NCBI RefSeq assembly: GCF_900113015.1
Contig: NZ_FONV01000016.1
Coordinates: 124,001-188,000 of the forward strand
From: Actinoplanes philippinensis
GTDB taxonomy: Bacteria; Actinomycetota; Actinomycetes; Mycobacteriales; Micromonosporaceae
Direction of reading: 5' to 3'
Length of the DNA stretch: 64,000 nucleotides
The translations under genes were made by a program, and so were the position numbers. The stretch's first letter is position 1. Every line of letters begins with the position of its first letter. Below are positions 26,095-34,270 of this stretch, piece by piece. A model generated the notes under the pieces. It made no database searches, was not told the origin of the DNA, and saw only the letters and a program-made list of their open reading frames with translations.

Positions 26095-26964
26095 ATGGAC
26101 CGAGAACTGGACGGCCGCGTCGCCGTAGTCACCGGGGCCAGCGATGGCATCGGCCGGGAACTGGCCATCCGCCTAGCCCGGGCGGGCGCCGACCTGGTGC
26201 TGCCCGTCCGCGATCAGGCGAAGGGAGCAGCCGCGGCCGCCACCATCCGGCAGGCGGTGCCCGGCGTGAGGATACGTCTGGGAACGCTTGACCTGGCCGA
26301 TCTCGCATCAGTGGTGACCTTCACCGACCGGCTGGTCGGTGAAGGCCGGCCGATCAATTTGCTGGTCAACAATGCCGGGGTGATGCTGCCACCGGCTCGG
26401 CAGGAGACGGCCGACGGGTTCGAGCTGCAGTTCGGCACCAACGCGGTCGGTCATGCCGCGTTGACCCTGCGCCTGTTGCCGCTGTTGGAAGCCGGGCACG
26501 CCCGGGTCACCACGTTGACCAGCGCGGCCGCGAAACAGGCGCGGATCGACTGGTCAGATCTGCAGAGCACCCGCTCGTACTCCGCGACGCGCGCATATGG
26601 CCGTTCCAAACTCGCCAACCTGTTGTTCGCGCTCGAACTCGACCGCCGCAGCAGGGCTGCGGGCTGGGGCATCTCCAGCAACGCCGCCCATCCCGGAACC
26701 ACGCGAACCAATCTCTATCGCACCACTCCGGGCCTCCTGCGCGGCCTCGCCGCCCGCTTCGCGCAGCCGATCGCCCGCGGAGTTCTCCCGCCGCTGATGG
26801 CGGCTGGCCCTGCGGCGGCCGGTGGTCGGCTCTATGGCCCGGACGGATTCGGTGAGTTCCGCGGCGATCCGACTGAACTGCGGCTTTACCGCAGCGCGCA
26901 GCGCCCGGGTGACGCCGAGCGCCTCTGGGACGTCATGCACACACTGACCGGTGCACCGCAATGA
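26095..26964 (+). CDS. Short-chain dehydrogenase/reductase
   Basis: A 289-residue SDR enzyme: cofactor motif TGASDGIG, 'DLADLASV' after beta-4, NNAGV, catalytic Ser in 'TLTSAAAKQ' and YGRSK catalytic pair, followed by 'NAAHPGTTRTNL'. The arrangement fits the retinol-dehydrogenase/WWOX-like SDR group. The ATG reading MDRELDGRV was chosen because the Rossmann strand begins right after; an upstream ATG at 26059 adds 12 poor residues. It sits alone in a degraded region next to an HTH pseudogene, a common actinobacterial pairing of SDR plus MmyB-type regulator. Confidence 0.88.
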   Translation: MDRELDGRVAVVTGASDGIGRELAIRLARAGADLVLPVRDQAKGAAAAATIRQAVPGVRIRLGTLDLADLASVVTFTDRLVGEGRPINLLVNNAGVMLPPARQETADGFELQFGTNAVGHAALTLRLLPLLEAGHARVTTLTSAAAKQARIDWSDLQSTRSYSATRAYGRSKLANLLFALELDRRSRAAGWGISSNAAHPGTTRTNLYRTTPGLLRGLAARFAQPIARGVLPPLMAAGPAAAGGRLYGPDGFGEFRGDPTELRLYRSAQRPGDAERLWDVMHTLTGAPQ

Positions 26965-26984
26965 TCGAAAGGCACACTGACACG

Positions 26985-27265
26985 GTGGATCGGGAACGAC
27001 TCGCGGCTTCCTGCGCAGCCGGCGCGCGGGCCTGCAGCCGTCCGATGTTGGACTGCCGCGTGGGCTGCGCCGCCGCACAGCCGGCCTGCGCCGTGAGGAG
27101 GTCGCCATGCTCAGCGACCTGTCGGTGGACTACTACACCCGCCTCGAACAGCCCCGCGGACCACGCCCGTCCGAGCAGGCGCTGACCGCGGTCGCCCGCG
27201 GGCTGCGGCTGACCCTCGACGAGCGTGACCATCTGTTCCGGCTCGGCGGGTACGTGTGTCACTGA
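26985..27265 (+). pseudogene. MmyB-like XRE-family regulator, frameshifted and truncated
   Basis: A GTG reading VDRERLA opens one frame. After a one-base shift near 27005 the next frame gives 'FLRSRRAGLQPSDVGLP', then 'TAGLRREEVAMLSDLSVDYYTRLEQ' and 'LTLDERDHLFRLGGY', the conserved XRE helix-turn-helix of MmyB-type regulators. It stops at 27263-27265 after only the DNA-binding part, so the C-terminal ligand domain (about 180 residues) is missing. It directly follows the SDR gene, which such regulators often control. Confidence 0.8.
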
Positions 27266-27266
27266 C

Positions 27267-27395
27267 AACATCGCGGTCGACGAGGCATGGGAGTACGGCA
27301 GATGGCGGCATCCGGTCCGATTCGAGCGCTTACGGTCCGATCTCGCACCAGCTGACGTGCCCCTCTCGTCACGGGCGTTCACCGGTAGCCGCTGA
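27267..27395 (+). pseudogene. C-terminal fragment of an ATP-dependent DNA ligase
   Basis: A 42-codon open stretch ending in TGA encodes 'EYGRWRHPVRFERLRSD' and 'LAPADVPL', which match the conserved C-terminus of actinobacterial LigC/LigD-type ATP-dependent ligases (compare 'GRARHGVRLIRVRLDL' at 45298). No other ligase part is nearby. It abuts the truncated regulator, so a deletion junction lies at about 27266. It is the third ligase remnant in the window. Confidence 0.65.
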
Positions 27396-27837
27396 TGTTG
27401 AGGCCGCTGGCCGTCAGGCGGTCGGAGCCCACCGTCCGGAAGAGCCGAACCCGCGACTGTGACACCCCGTCCACCGTTACCACCAGCGGCGGGCGGGGCC
27501 GGTGCGAGGCGACGCGGCGTTCCGCTGCCGTGAACGGTCGGTGGACGATGACGTAGTCGTGGGGCTGGTCACCGCCGGGCTCTGTGGGTAACGGGAGGCG
27601 GAGCAGCCGGGCCTGCTGCTGACGGTTGTTGCTACGTCGCCAATGCCAGCCCGCGGGTAGCGACCGTGAGGCGATCCGTTTCCTGCTCACGCGGAACGCG
27701 TCGCGCCGCAGCACGTGCGCACGTGCCGCCGACCTGGCCGCCGCGATCCGGTTCCTGCTGGGACCGTTCCCGCTGGCGCCGAGGTCCGGGCCCTCTACGG
27801 ACGCATACAGCCCCACTGACGCCGCCATGGTCGGCAC
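27379..27837 (-). CDS. Doubtful hypothetical open frame
   Basis: A 152-codon minus-strand frame whose last ~90 codons show the GC-rich third positions expected of real genes here ('PHDYVIVHRPFTAAERRV', 'PPLVVTVDGVSQSRVRLF'). The only ATG lies inside the 22-bp terminator hairpin, so the true start, if any, is lower. No family was recognised and it overlaps the ligase fragment. It may be a remnant. Nothing better was seen between 27396 and 27815. Confidence 0.25.
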   Translation of the reverse strand: MPTMAASVGLYASVEGPDLGASGNGPSRNRIAAARSAARAHVLRRDAFRVSRKRIASRSLPAGWHWRRSNNRQQQARLLRLPLPTEPGGDQPHDYVIVHRPFTAAERRVASHRPRPPLVVTVDGVSQSRVRLFRTVGSDRLTASGLNISGYR

Positions 27838-27867
27838 GCCCTGGTGTGCCGACCATGGCGGCGTCAG
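27816..27867. terminator. Perfect 22-bp inverted repeat hairpin
   Basis: The arms at 27816-27837 and 27846-27867 are exactly complementary over 22 bp and enclose the 8-nt loop GCCCTGGT. The repeat ends one base before the last codon of the leftward tectonin-like gene (27869) and should form a very stable terminator. Confidence 0.75.
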
Positions 27868-27868
27868 G

Positions 27869-29257
27869 TCATGGCATCGCGCGGCGAAGCAGGCGGTCGG
27901 CAGTGGTGGCGGCGAACAGCGAGCCGGGCACGGCGGCCAGCGCCCGTGCCTGCGGCGCCTGGCCGACCGGCTGCCAGACGATGTCGGCGTGCACCGGTGG
28001 GCGCTTCCACAGCTGCCCGTCGCCGGTCAGGGCGTATAGGTGGCTGTTTCCGGCCGCGAGTGCGCGTACGCCGTTCGCGTGCCCGATGTGCGTCCAGTTG
28101 ACGTTGCTGAGCACGGGCGGCCGGGCCCAGAGCTTGTTGTCGGTGGTGGCGCAGTACAGCGTCCCGTCGAGCGCGGTCAGGCCGACGACGGCGTTGGCGT
28201 GCCCGATGGTCGCCCAGTCCGCGATGACCGGGGCCGCGTCCTGGGTGAGCAGGGTGTTGCCGGATGTGGTTGCGAACAGGCGGCCACCGGTGGCGGCCAG
28301 TCCGGTGACGGCGGGTGCCGCTCCGATCGGCTGCCAGTTGACCTCGGTCGTGCTCGCGGGGCGGACGTTGAGAATGCCGTCGTTGGTCGCGCAGTACAGC
28401 CGCCCGTCGGCGGCGGTCATCGCGATCACACCGTTGGCGTGCCCGGCGTCGGCCCAATCGTCGCCGTCGTGCAGCTTCTCCACCTGCAGGTAGATCGAGT
28501 AGACGCCGCGCAGGAAGGGATCGTCGGCGTAGCGGATCGATGTGATGCCGGTGCCGAATCCCTGGAGGTTGCTGGTGGCCAGGAACTCAGCGGTCTCGGC
28601 GGTGAGGGCGATGGTCACCGGGTTAAACGAGCCGCCATCGGGGTTGGCCGGGTCGCGCTGAGTCCCGATCGGGCGCCGCATGGCTTTGCCCAGCGGTGAC
28701 CACAGGCCGGCCATCGAGCCGACGGTCTGGATGCCGAGCGAGACCGCGTCGAAGATCGGCTTGGTCACCGGCCAGACGTTTCCGACGATCTCCTTGGCCC
28801 GTTTGCCGTACTCGGCGTCTGCTTTGATCTGCCAGTCGAGCCAGCCGTCCCAGAATCCCGCGCCCGGGTCCCATTCCCAGATCGTCGGTGTGAGCATGAC
28901 GACGCGGTCCGGGTCGAGCGGTCCTTCGAAGATGGTGTACGGCGGGAAGCGCAGCGAGTTGATCGGGCCGTGACGTCGCCACGGCTCGGGCACGGCCGGC
29001 ACCTTGTCGCCGGTGATGATGCCGCCCTGACTGGAAGCGGAACCGGCCTGGACTCGGCCCGGAAGGTTCGAGGTGTCCCCCATCAGCTCGCTTTCCTGGT
29101 CCAGCCGTGTCAGCACGGTGCCGTTACGCTCCAGCACCCTGGTGTTGACGTCGATGAACACCTCGTCGTGCTTGCCGTCCCAGTTGAGTGCGTCGTCCCA
29201 GGTCTCGTTGTGGCACCGGAATCCGTTGATGGTCACGCGGTAGACGCTCGAGGTCAT
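27869..29257 (-). CDS. Tectonin-like repeat protein (lectin-type beta-propeller C-terminal domain)
   Basis: A 462-residue protein without signal peptide. The first ~270 residues include 'NGFRCHNETWDDALNWDGKHD', 'TPTIWEWDPGAGFWDGWLDW' and were not matched to a known domain. From about residue 275 there are five ~40-residue repeats of the form W..IG.A..V..LTA.DG.LYCAT.D..L..RP, the tectonin/tachylectin beta-propeller pattern, suggesting glycan binding. The ATG reading MTSSVYRV has GGAG upstream; a start 17 codons earlier is less supported. A lipoprotein gene ends 47 bp upstream. A perfect hairpin terminates the pair. A defensive or adhesive lectin is plausible. Confidence 0.7.
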   Translation of the reverse strand: MTSSVYRVTINGFRCHNETWDDALNWDGKHDEVFIDVNTRVLERNGTVLTRLDQESELMGDTSNLPGRVQAGSASSQGGIITGDKVPAVPEPWRRHGPINSLRFPPYTIFEGPLDPDRVVMLTPTIWEWDPGAGFWDGWLDWQIKADAEYGKRAKEIVGNVWPVTKPIFDAVSLGIQTVGSMAGLWSPLGKAMRRPIGTQRDPANPDGGSFNPVTIALTAETAEFLATSNLQGFGTGITSIRYADDPFLRGVYSIYLQVEKLHDGDDWADAGHANGVIAMTAADGRLYCATNDGILNVRPASTTEVNWQPIGAAPAVTGLAATGGRLFATTSGNTLLTQDAAPVIADWATIGHANAVVGLTALDGTLYCATTDNKLWARPPVLSNVNWTHIGHANGVRALAAGNSHLYALTGDGQLWKRPPVHADIVWQPVGQAPQARALAAVPGSLFAATTADRLLRRAMP

Positions 29258-29304
29258 GACTTTCTTCTCCTGTTTCGATAAGTCGTCGGTGTATGGCAGC
29301 TGGC

Positions 29305-29760
29305 TCACCGGGTTGTCTGAGCGGATTCGCAGAGGGCTGCGACGGCCGCAGCCCGGATGGCATCGCCGGAGGATTCGGCCTGTTCCAGGTCGGAGAGCAG
29401 GGCGTAGACGGCGGAGGCCCGGACTCCGGCGTAGCCGCCGGCCTGGTTGATCAAGCCTGCGACGTCCTCCTCGGTGACGTTCGCGTAGGTGTCGTTGATC
29501 ATGCAGGCGAGGGTGACGGTCTCCCGGGTGCGGGACGAGGCCAGGCGGCGCGCTTCGGCGTTGACGGCGCCGGCCCGGCTGCCGGCTTCACCGAGGTCGT
29601 CGACCTGGTGGGCGGGAGCGGGCAGCGGAGCACGGCCGTGTGGTGGCGGCACCTCGGCGTGTGGCGGTTTGTGGCATGCGGTGAGCAGGAGCCCGGCGAG
29701 GAGCACGGCCGCCGCGCGGTTCGTCGATCGCGGCGACCGGGGCGGCAGCGGTTCGGTCAT
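29305..29760 (-). CDS. Small putative lipoprotein
   Basis: A 151-residue protein with a basic N-terminus, hydrophobic stretch 'AAAVLLAGLLL' and lipobox LLTAC (Cys about residue 29), indicating a membrane-anchored extracytoplasmic lipoprotein. The mature part is helical ('AEARRLASSRTRETVTLACMIND', 'EEDVAGLINQAGG'); no family was recognised. It lies immediately upstream of the tectonin-like gene in the same direction, so co-transcription is likely. Confidence 0.65.
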   Translation of the reverse strand: MTEPLPPRSPRSTNRAAAVLLAGLLLTACHKPPHAEVPPPHGRAPLPAPAHQVDDLGEAGSRAGAVNAEARRLASSRTRETVTLACMINDTYANVTEEDVAGLINQAGGYAGVRASAVYALLSDLEQAESSGDAIRAAAVAALCESAQTTR

Positions 29761-29941
29761 GGCACACTCCGTTTCTCGGGTTTGCTCGAGTTGTCGCCGT
29801 GCGGGCCACCTCCGGTTCTAGATCGCGGCGGGTACGGCGGCGTCGTGCGCATCGTGTAGGAAGACGATGCGCAGCGAACCGGTCGACCTCGGCCCCCGTA
29901 TTACTGACCGTTGGCGCGTCGGCGGCCCGCGGCGCACCCGG

Positions 29942-30760
29942 TCACGTCACCGCGTCTGCAGCTGCGGTAGCCACCGCGGCCACCACTGCGGCGGCGCACA
30001 ATGCCCGGCGCGGTCCGGCGGTGCGCAGCAGCGCCGCGATTGCGGCCAGGACCCCGAGGCCGAGCAGGTACGCCAGGTGCCACATCTCCTGATCGAGCGG
30101 CTGCCGCGGTAGCAGGCCCGCGTCCGTGGATAGCCATACCGGCCACAGGGCGAACCAGGTGCGGTCGTACGGTGTGCCGGTTGTGGAAGGTTGGTAGAGC
30201 GGGACCGTGCTGATCCACACCAGGAGCACGGTCAGCGGTAGCGCGCCGGGCCGGGGCAGCCATCGGGCGACCGCGACGCCCAGCAGGCCGGCGCCCAGGA
30301 CGACTGCGGGAATCTGCAGGTATTCCAATGCCGCGCGGTGGTGCACCACATCGATGGGCCGCTCCGGGTGCGCGGTGGTGAACTCTCCGATCACCTGCAA
30401 CAGTCCGGTGGCCGCGAGACTCACCAGGGCCGGGCCGCGCAGCACACCGATGATCGCGGCGGCGGTGTGTTGCCGTACGCCGACCGGTGTGCCATCCAAG
30501 GGCTCATGGACCCGGGACCGGAACGTGGCCGCGGCGACCCGGTTACCGGCCACGACAGTCGCGGGCGCGTAGACGAGCAGCAGACTCAGCATCACGACCA
30601 CGTACGCCCCGTTGGCGGCCGGGCCGGTCTCCCCGCTCCGGATCGCCCCGGCGACGTAGGCCGCGATATACAGCATCGCCACCGGGTACACCGGATGGCA
30701 CACCAGCCGGCGTGCCTCGACCGCGCCGAGCCGCCACACGGCCGCGGCGCCGACGCTCAC
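29942..30760 (-). CDS. ABC-2-type transporter membrane protein
   Basis: A 272-residue polytopic protein with about six hydrophobic segments, beginning 'LGAVEARRLVCHPVYPVAMLY' as in ABC-2 permeases, and ending with the helix 'YLLGLGVLAAIAALLRTAGPRRAL'. It overlaps the ATPase gene by 4 nt. It closely resembles the protein at 33058-33939 ('WHLAYLLGLGVLA', 'LPRQPL', 'QEMWHLAY' shared), so the two are paralogues that may share this ATPase. Confidence 0.8.
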   Translation of the reverse strand: MSVGAAAVWRLGAVEARRLVCHPVYPVAMLYIAAYVAGAIRSGETGPAANGAYVVVMLSLLLVYAPATVVAGNRVAAATFRSRVHEPLDGTPVGVRQHTAAAIIGVLRGPALVSLAATGLLQVIGEFTTAHPERPIDVVHHRAALEYLQIPAVVLGAGLLGVAVARWLPRPGALPLTVLLVWISTVPLYQPSTTGTPYDRTWFALWPVWLSTDAGLLPRQPLDQEMWHLAYLLGLGVLAAIAALLRTAGPRRALCAAAVVAAVATAAADAVT

Positions 30761-31620
30761 CGGGTCGCCTTCACCGCACGCGCGCAGTCGCCCACCAGCA
30801 GCAGGTAGCCGTCCTCCAGCGACGGTTCGACGAGGGTGGCGCCCGCCGGTGGTGAGCCGATCTGCCGCACCCCGCCGTCGCCGGTGCGCCAGGCCAGCCG
30901 GGCGCCTGGATCACGTTGGTCGGAGCGCCACACCCGGCCGGTCGCGGCGGCGGCCAGAAGGCGCGGGTCACCGTCGAAGCGGACGCTGCCCTCGTGCAGC
31001 ACCACCACCCGTGGGCAGAACGCCGCCACGTCCTCGGTCTGGTGTGTGGACACGACCACGCACCGGTCCTCGGCCAGCGCCGAAATCGTATCGCGCAGGC
31101 GCAGGCGCTGCTCAGGGTCCAGGCCGTCGGTCGGCTCGTCCAGGATCAGCAGCCGCGGGTCACCGAGCAGCGCCTGCGCGATGATCAAGCGACGCTTCAT
31201 ACCACCGGACAGGCGCCACACCCGGCGGCGCGCCACGGTGGTCAGCCCCACGGCTTCGAGCACCCGGCGTACCTCGTCGTGCCTGGCCCGGCGATCGGTC
31301 ATCTCTTTGAGAATGCCCACGTAATCGACGTACTCGAAGGCGGTGAAGCCACGCGGGAAGCCGATCTCCTGCGGCACGTAGCCCAGCCGGTGGCGGATGG
31401 CGACCCGCTCCAGCGGATCCCGCGCATCGCGGCCGAGCAACTCGACCCGGCCGGCGTCGGCTCCGGCGACGGTGGCCAGCACGCGTAGCAGAGTCGTCTT
31501 GCCTGCGCCGTTCGGGCCGAGCAGGCCGAGTACACCGTTACCGACGTCCAGGGTGACCCGGTCCAGGACCCGGCGCCGTCCGTAGCTCTTGCTCACCTCG
31601 GTGAGCTGGATGCCGGTCAC
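30757..31620 (-). CDS. ABC transporter ATPase
   Basis: A 287-residue ATPase: Walker A GPNGAGKTT near residue 40, Q-loop 'YVPQEIGFPRG', signature LSGGMKRR, Walker B 'LLILDEPTDGLDP' and H-loop 'STHQTED'. A ~70-residue C-terminal extension follows. The start is the GTG overlapping the anti-sigma stop (GTGA); longer open sequence upstream in this frame runs antiphase through the neighbouring gene and is not coding. With the ABC-2 proteins it forms an efflux-type transporter. Confidence 0.9.
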   Translation of the reverse strand: MTGIQLTEVSKSYGRRRVLDRVTLDVGNGVLGLLGPNGAGKTTLLRVLATVAGADAGRVELLGRDARDPLERVAIRHRLGYVPQEIGFPRGFTAFEYVDYVGILKEMTDRRARHDEVRRVLEAVGLTTVARRRVWRLSGGMKRRLIIAQALLGDPRLLILDEPTDGLDPEQRLRLRDTISALAEDRCVVVSTHQTEDVAAFCPRVVVLHEGSVRFDGDPRLLAAAATGRVWRSDQRDPGARLAWRTGDGGVRQIGSPPAGATLVEPSLEDGYLLLVGDCARAVKATR

Positions 31621-32426
31621 CACAGGTTCCTTGTCCGCCGGGCGCCGACCAGTGCGGCGCACACGATGCCGAAGACGATGGTCGAGGACAGCACCTGTAC
31701 GACCGGTGAGAAGGCGCCCAGCACGGAGCCGGTGGTTATCCGCGCTATGGCGACGCCGCCCATCCACAGCCCGGCCAGACCGGCGATCGCCACCTGGATG
31801 CCGAACAGCCGCTCGGTGACCAGGCCGAGAGCCGCCAGAGCGAGCCCGGGCAGCAGCCACAGCGCCGCCCGCGCCGTGCCCGGTAGCACCAGCCCGCCCA
31901 CGGCGAGCAGCAGGGCGGTCATCGGCAGCACCGGAAGGCACCGCAGCAGCATCAGCCGCAGCCGGGGGTACGGCGCGGCGGCCACCACCTCGTGCATGGA
32001 GAACACGCCCGGTCCGTAAGCCAGCGCCACCCCGGTCAGGGGAGCCAGCGGAGCCACGGCGAGGAACCAGAGGGCCATCCCGCCGTCCATCTGCCGAGCG
32101 ACGACGGCGAAGCCGGCCACCAGCATGCACCCGGCCATCCAGGCCCGGCGTGCCGCCGAGGCTCCGGTGGCCAGCCGCGCGGCCGACGGCGACAGCCCCA
32201 GCCTGGTGAGCAGCCGTTCGAAGGGGGCGGTGCGGGGCTGGTCCAGCCGGTCCAGCGTGTCGGTCCAGGCCCGGGCGATCAGCGCGGCGTCGGCGTGCGC
32301 CGCGATCGCGGTCCGGCAGATAGCGCAGCCGGCCAGATGCTGCTCGACGGAGGCTGCGCGGGCGTGGTCGAGGTCGCCGCTGGCGTATGCCGCCAGCAGG
32401 GCGTCCTCAGCGTGCCAGACGGTCAT
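31617..32426 (-). CDS. Membrane-bound anti-sigma factor with zinc-finger motif
   Basis: A 269-residue protein. The N-terminal ~60 residues carry the ZAS motif 'VEQHLAGCAICRTA' (HxxxCxxC), and about six hydrophobic helices follow from residue 95. It overlaps the ECF sigma gene by 4 nt, the usual sigma/anti-sigma coupling. The multi-helix membrane part is longer than in simple anti-sigmas and may sense envelope stress or interact with the ABC-2 transporter. Confidence 0.82.
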   Translation of the reverse strand: MTVWHAEDALLAAYASGDLDHARAASVEQHLAGCAICRTAIAAHADAALIARAWTDTLDRLDQPRTAPFERLLTRLGLSPSAARLATGASAARRAWMAGCMLVAGFAVVARQMDGGMALWFLAVAPLAPLTGVALAYGPGVFSMHEVVAAAPYPRLRLMLLRCLPVLPMTALLLAVGGLVLPGTARAALWLLPGLALAALGLVTERLFGIQVAIAGLAGLWMGGVAIARITTGSVLGAFSPVVQVLSSTIVFGIVCAALVGARRTRNLW

Positions 32427-32941
32427 GACAGCGCCTCCCTCAACAGCATCCGGGCGCGGGCCATCCGGGTCTTGACCGTGCCCTGGGGGATCTTCAGAAG
32501 CCGGGCCGCCTCCCGGGTGGTGAGCCCGTCGAGCACCGTCGCCTGCACCACGGCGATCAGGTCCGGGGATAGCCGGTTGAGTGCCGTGGCCACGGCGGCG
32601 TACTCCACCCGTACCAGAACCTGCTCCTCGGCCGAGGCCACGACGGGGTCCGGGACACCGGCCAGCGGGCGATGCGACGGACGCTTCGCGAGCAGGTCGA
32701 TCAGGCGGCGAATCGCGATACCCCACAGCCAGGCGCCGACGTCGCCGTCGCCGCGCCACCGGCCGGCGCCACGCCAGGCCGCCACGAACGTCTCCTGCAA
32801 CGCCTCGGCGACCACCTCGTCGTCGGCGCAGCGCAGCCGAAGACGAACCTGCAGCCAGGGCGCATGCCGCTCGTAGAGCGTCGCCAGCGCGTCCTGGTCG
32901 CCCCGGGCGATCAACCCGATCAGAGCGGCGTCGTCGGCCAT
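32423..32941 (-). CDS. ECF-type RNA polymerase sigma factor
   Basis: A 172-residue sigma-70 family ECF factor. Region 2 spans 'DQDALATLYERHAPWLQ' to 'AWLWGIAIRRLIDLLAKR'; region 4 is 'ALNRLSPDLIAVVQATVLDGLTTREAARLLKIPQGTVKTRMARARMLLREAL'-like with its helix-turn-helix. The ATG reading MADDAAL has GGGGAGG directly upstream. A promoter-like element nearly identical to one before the paralogous permease gene stands upstream, suggesting autoregulation. Confidence 0.9.
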   Translation of the reverse strand: MADDAALIGLIARGDQDALATLYERHAPWLQVRLRLRCADDEVVAEALQETFVAAWRGAGRWRGDGDVGAWLWGIAIRRLIDLLAKRPSHRPLAGVPDPVVASAEEQVLVRVEYAAVATALNRLSPDLIAVVQATVLDGLTTREAARLLKIPQGTVKTRMARARMLLREALS

Positions 32942-32956
32942 GTGGTCCTCCCCCAC

Positions 32957-33002
32957 CCGTTCTGAAGAGTCTGTCCGCGCCGACGTGGAAGCGGTTCATG
33001 AA
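32957..33002 (-). promoter_or_regulatory. Putative ECF-sigma promoter upstream of the sigma gene
   Basis: Read leftward: TTCATGAACCG (33002-32992), a 15-nt spacer, then GGACAGACT followed by CTTCAGAACGG (ending at 32957). The same two blocks at identical spacing occur at 33964-34009 before the paralogous permease gene. GAAC-type -35 motifs with 15-17-nt spacers are typical of ECF promoters. Confidence 0.65.
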
Positions 33003-33057
33003 CAGATGGCGGGGCATCGTGCCCCAGGTGCACCTCGGGACAATTGGATGGCGGAGG

Positions 33058-33939
33058 TCAGCCGAGCTGGAGCCAGGCGGCCACCGCGGTGACCACGACG
33101 GCACCCCCGGCCGTGACGTACAGCGCCCGGCGCGGCCCGTCGGTACGCAGTAGAGCCGCGATCCCGGCCAGCACGCCGAGTCCGAGCAGGTAAGCCAGGT
33201 GCCACATCTCCTGGGCGAGCGGCTGCCGGGGCAGCATGCCCCCCATGTCGACGAACCAGACCGGCCACAGCGCGAACCACGTCCGGGCGGGCACGACCTC
33301 GTAGGTGGTCGTTTCATACACGATGAAGTGCTGGTCGTACATGACGATGGTGCCGAGCCACAGCGCGATCGCGGTCAACGGCAGCATCCCGGGCCACGGC
33401 AGCCAGCGGGCGACCGCGATGCCGAGCAGCCCGGCGCCGAGCACGATTGCCGGCACCTGCAGGTACTCCAGCGGGGTGCGCTGATACACGCGGTCGTTGG
33501 CCGGGGCGAGTGGGGAGGCCGATTCGCCGATCATCAGCAGCACCAGCGCCCCGCCGAGCCCGACGACAACCGGGCCGAGCAGCAACCCGACGACGGCGCC
33601 CACGGTGCGCTGCCGGTCGTCGACCGGGGTGGCGTCCAACACGTCGCGGACTTGAGAGCGATAGGTCGTGGCGGCAACGCGGTTGGCCGCCACGAAGGTC
33701 AACGGCGCGTAGATGAGCAGCACGCTCACGGACACGACGGAGTAGGCGAAGTTGGCGGTCGGGCCGCCCTCGTTGTTGGCCCGGACCGTGACGGCAAACA
33801 TGACGGCGTAGAGCATCACGATCGGATAGGCGGGGTGGCGCAGCATCCGGCGGGCCTCGACGACGCCGAGTCGCCGTGCGGCCGGAGTCCACGCCCTCGC
33901 ACGGCCGGCCGTGGCGGCCGAGGCGGGCGGCGCGCTCAT
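33058..33939 (-). CDS. ABC-2-type membrane protein, paralogue of 29942-30760 protein
   Basis: A 293-residue polytopic protein. 'RRLGVVEARRMLRHPAYPIVMLY', 'LEYLQVPAIVLGAGLLGIAVARWLP', 'RTWFALWPVWFVD' and 'QEMWHLAYLLGLGVLAGIAALLRT' have near-identical counterparts in the other permease. GGGAGG precedes the ATG. It lies just upstream of the sigma gene but separated by 116 bp with its own promoter of the same type. No ATPase gene adjoins it, so it probably uses the ATPase at 30757. Confidence 0.8.
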   Translation of the reverse strand: MSAPPASAATAGRARAWTPAARRLGVVEARRMLRHPAYPIVMLYAVMFAVTVRANNEGGPTANFAYSVVSVSVLLIYAPLTFVAANRVAATTYRSQVRDVLDATPVDDRQRTVGAVVGLLLGPVVVGLGGALVLLMIGESASPLAPANDRVYQRTPLEYLQVPAIVLGAGLLGIAVARWLPWPGMLPLTAIALWLGTIVMYDQHFIVYETTTYEVVPARTWFALWPVWFVDMGGMLPRQPLAQEMWHLAYLLGLGVLAGIAALLRTDGPRRALYVTAGGAVVVTAVAAWLQLG

Positions 33940-33963
33940 CAGGTCGCCACCTCCCTTATCGGA

Positions 33964-34009
33964 CCGTCCTGAACAGTCTGTCCGGCGACGGGCCCGATCG
34001 GTTCATGAA
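33964..34009 (-). promoter_or_regulatory. Second copy of the putative ECF-sigma promoter
   Basis: Read leftward: TTCATGAACCG (34009-33999), a 15-nt spacer, GGACAGACT and GTTCAGGACGG (ending at 33964). The blocks match the copy at 32957-33002 while the spacer differs, pointing to selection on the two boxes. It lies 24 bp upstream of the permease start. Confidence 0.65.
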
Positions 34010-34025
34010 CATCTTGTGGAGGCCG

Positions 34026-34270
34026 ATGGCACCAGGCGGCGTCGTACGCGTTGAGGTCGCCGACCGCGGCCTCGGTATTCCGGAAGCGGACAGGCCCAAG
34101 GTATTCGAGGCCTTCCACCCGTCGGCCAACAGCGGTAGCTACGTGGGCACCGGACTAGGGCTGGCCATATGCCGGCGCATTGTCGAACGACATGGCGGCC
34201 GCATCGGCGTCGAGCAACGTCCCGGGGCGGTAGCCGGTTCTGGTTCACGCTGCCGTTGCAGCCATGCTGA
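34026..34270 (+). pseudogene. Histidine kinase C-terminal fragment (HATPase domain)
   Basis: The frame reads 'VRVEVADRGLGIPEADRP' (G1 box), 'VFEAFHP' (F box) and 'GTGLGLAICRRIVERHGG' (G2 box) of sensor kinases. After 'GVEQRPG' a one-base shift restores the expected ending 'GGSRFWFTLPL' and a stop at 34270. The upstream kinase parts are missing, so only ~80 residues remain. It is separated from the permease promoter by a few bases. Confidence 0.8.

Noticed and set aside
30757..32130. Reading the ABC ATPase as a 457-residue fusion protein
   Set aside because: The first ~170 residues are antiphase to the anti-sigma gene and are Arg/Gly-rich. The ATPase fold begins at the GTG at 31620, which overlaps the previous stop.
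31617..33317. Reading anti-sigma and sigma regions as one 566-residue protein
   Set aside because: The upstream half is out of frame with the sigma factor and the permease. The HxxxCxxC domain begins after the ATG at 32426.
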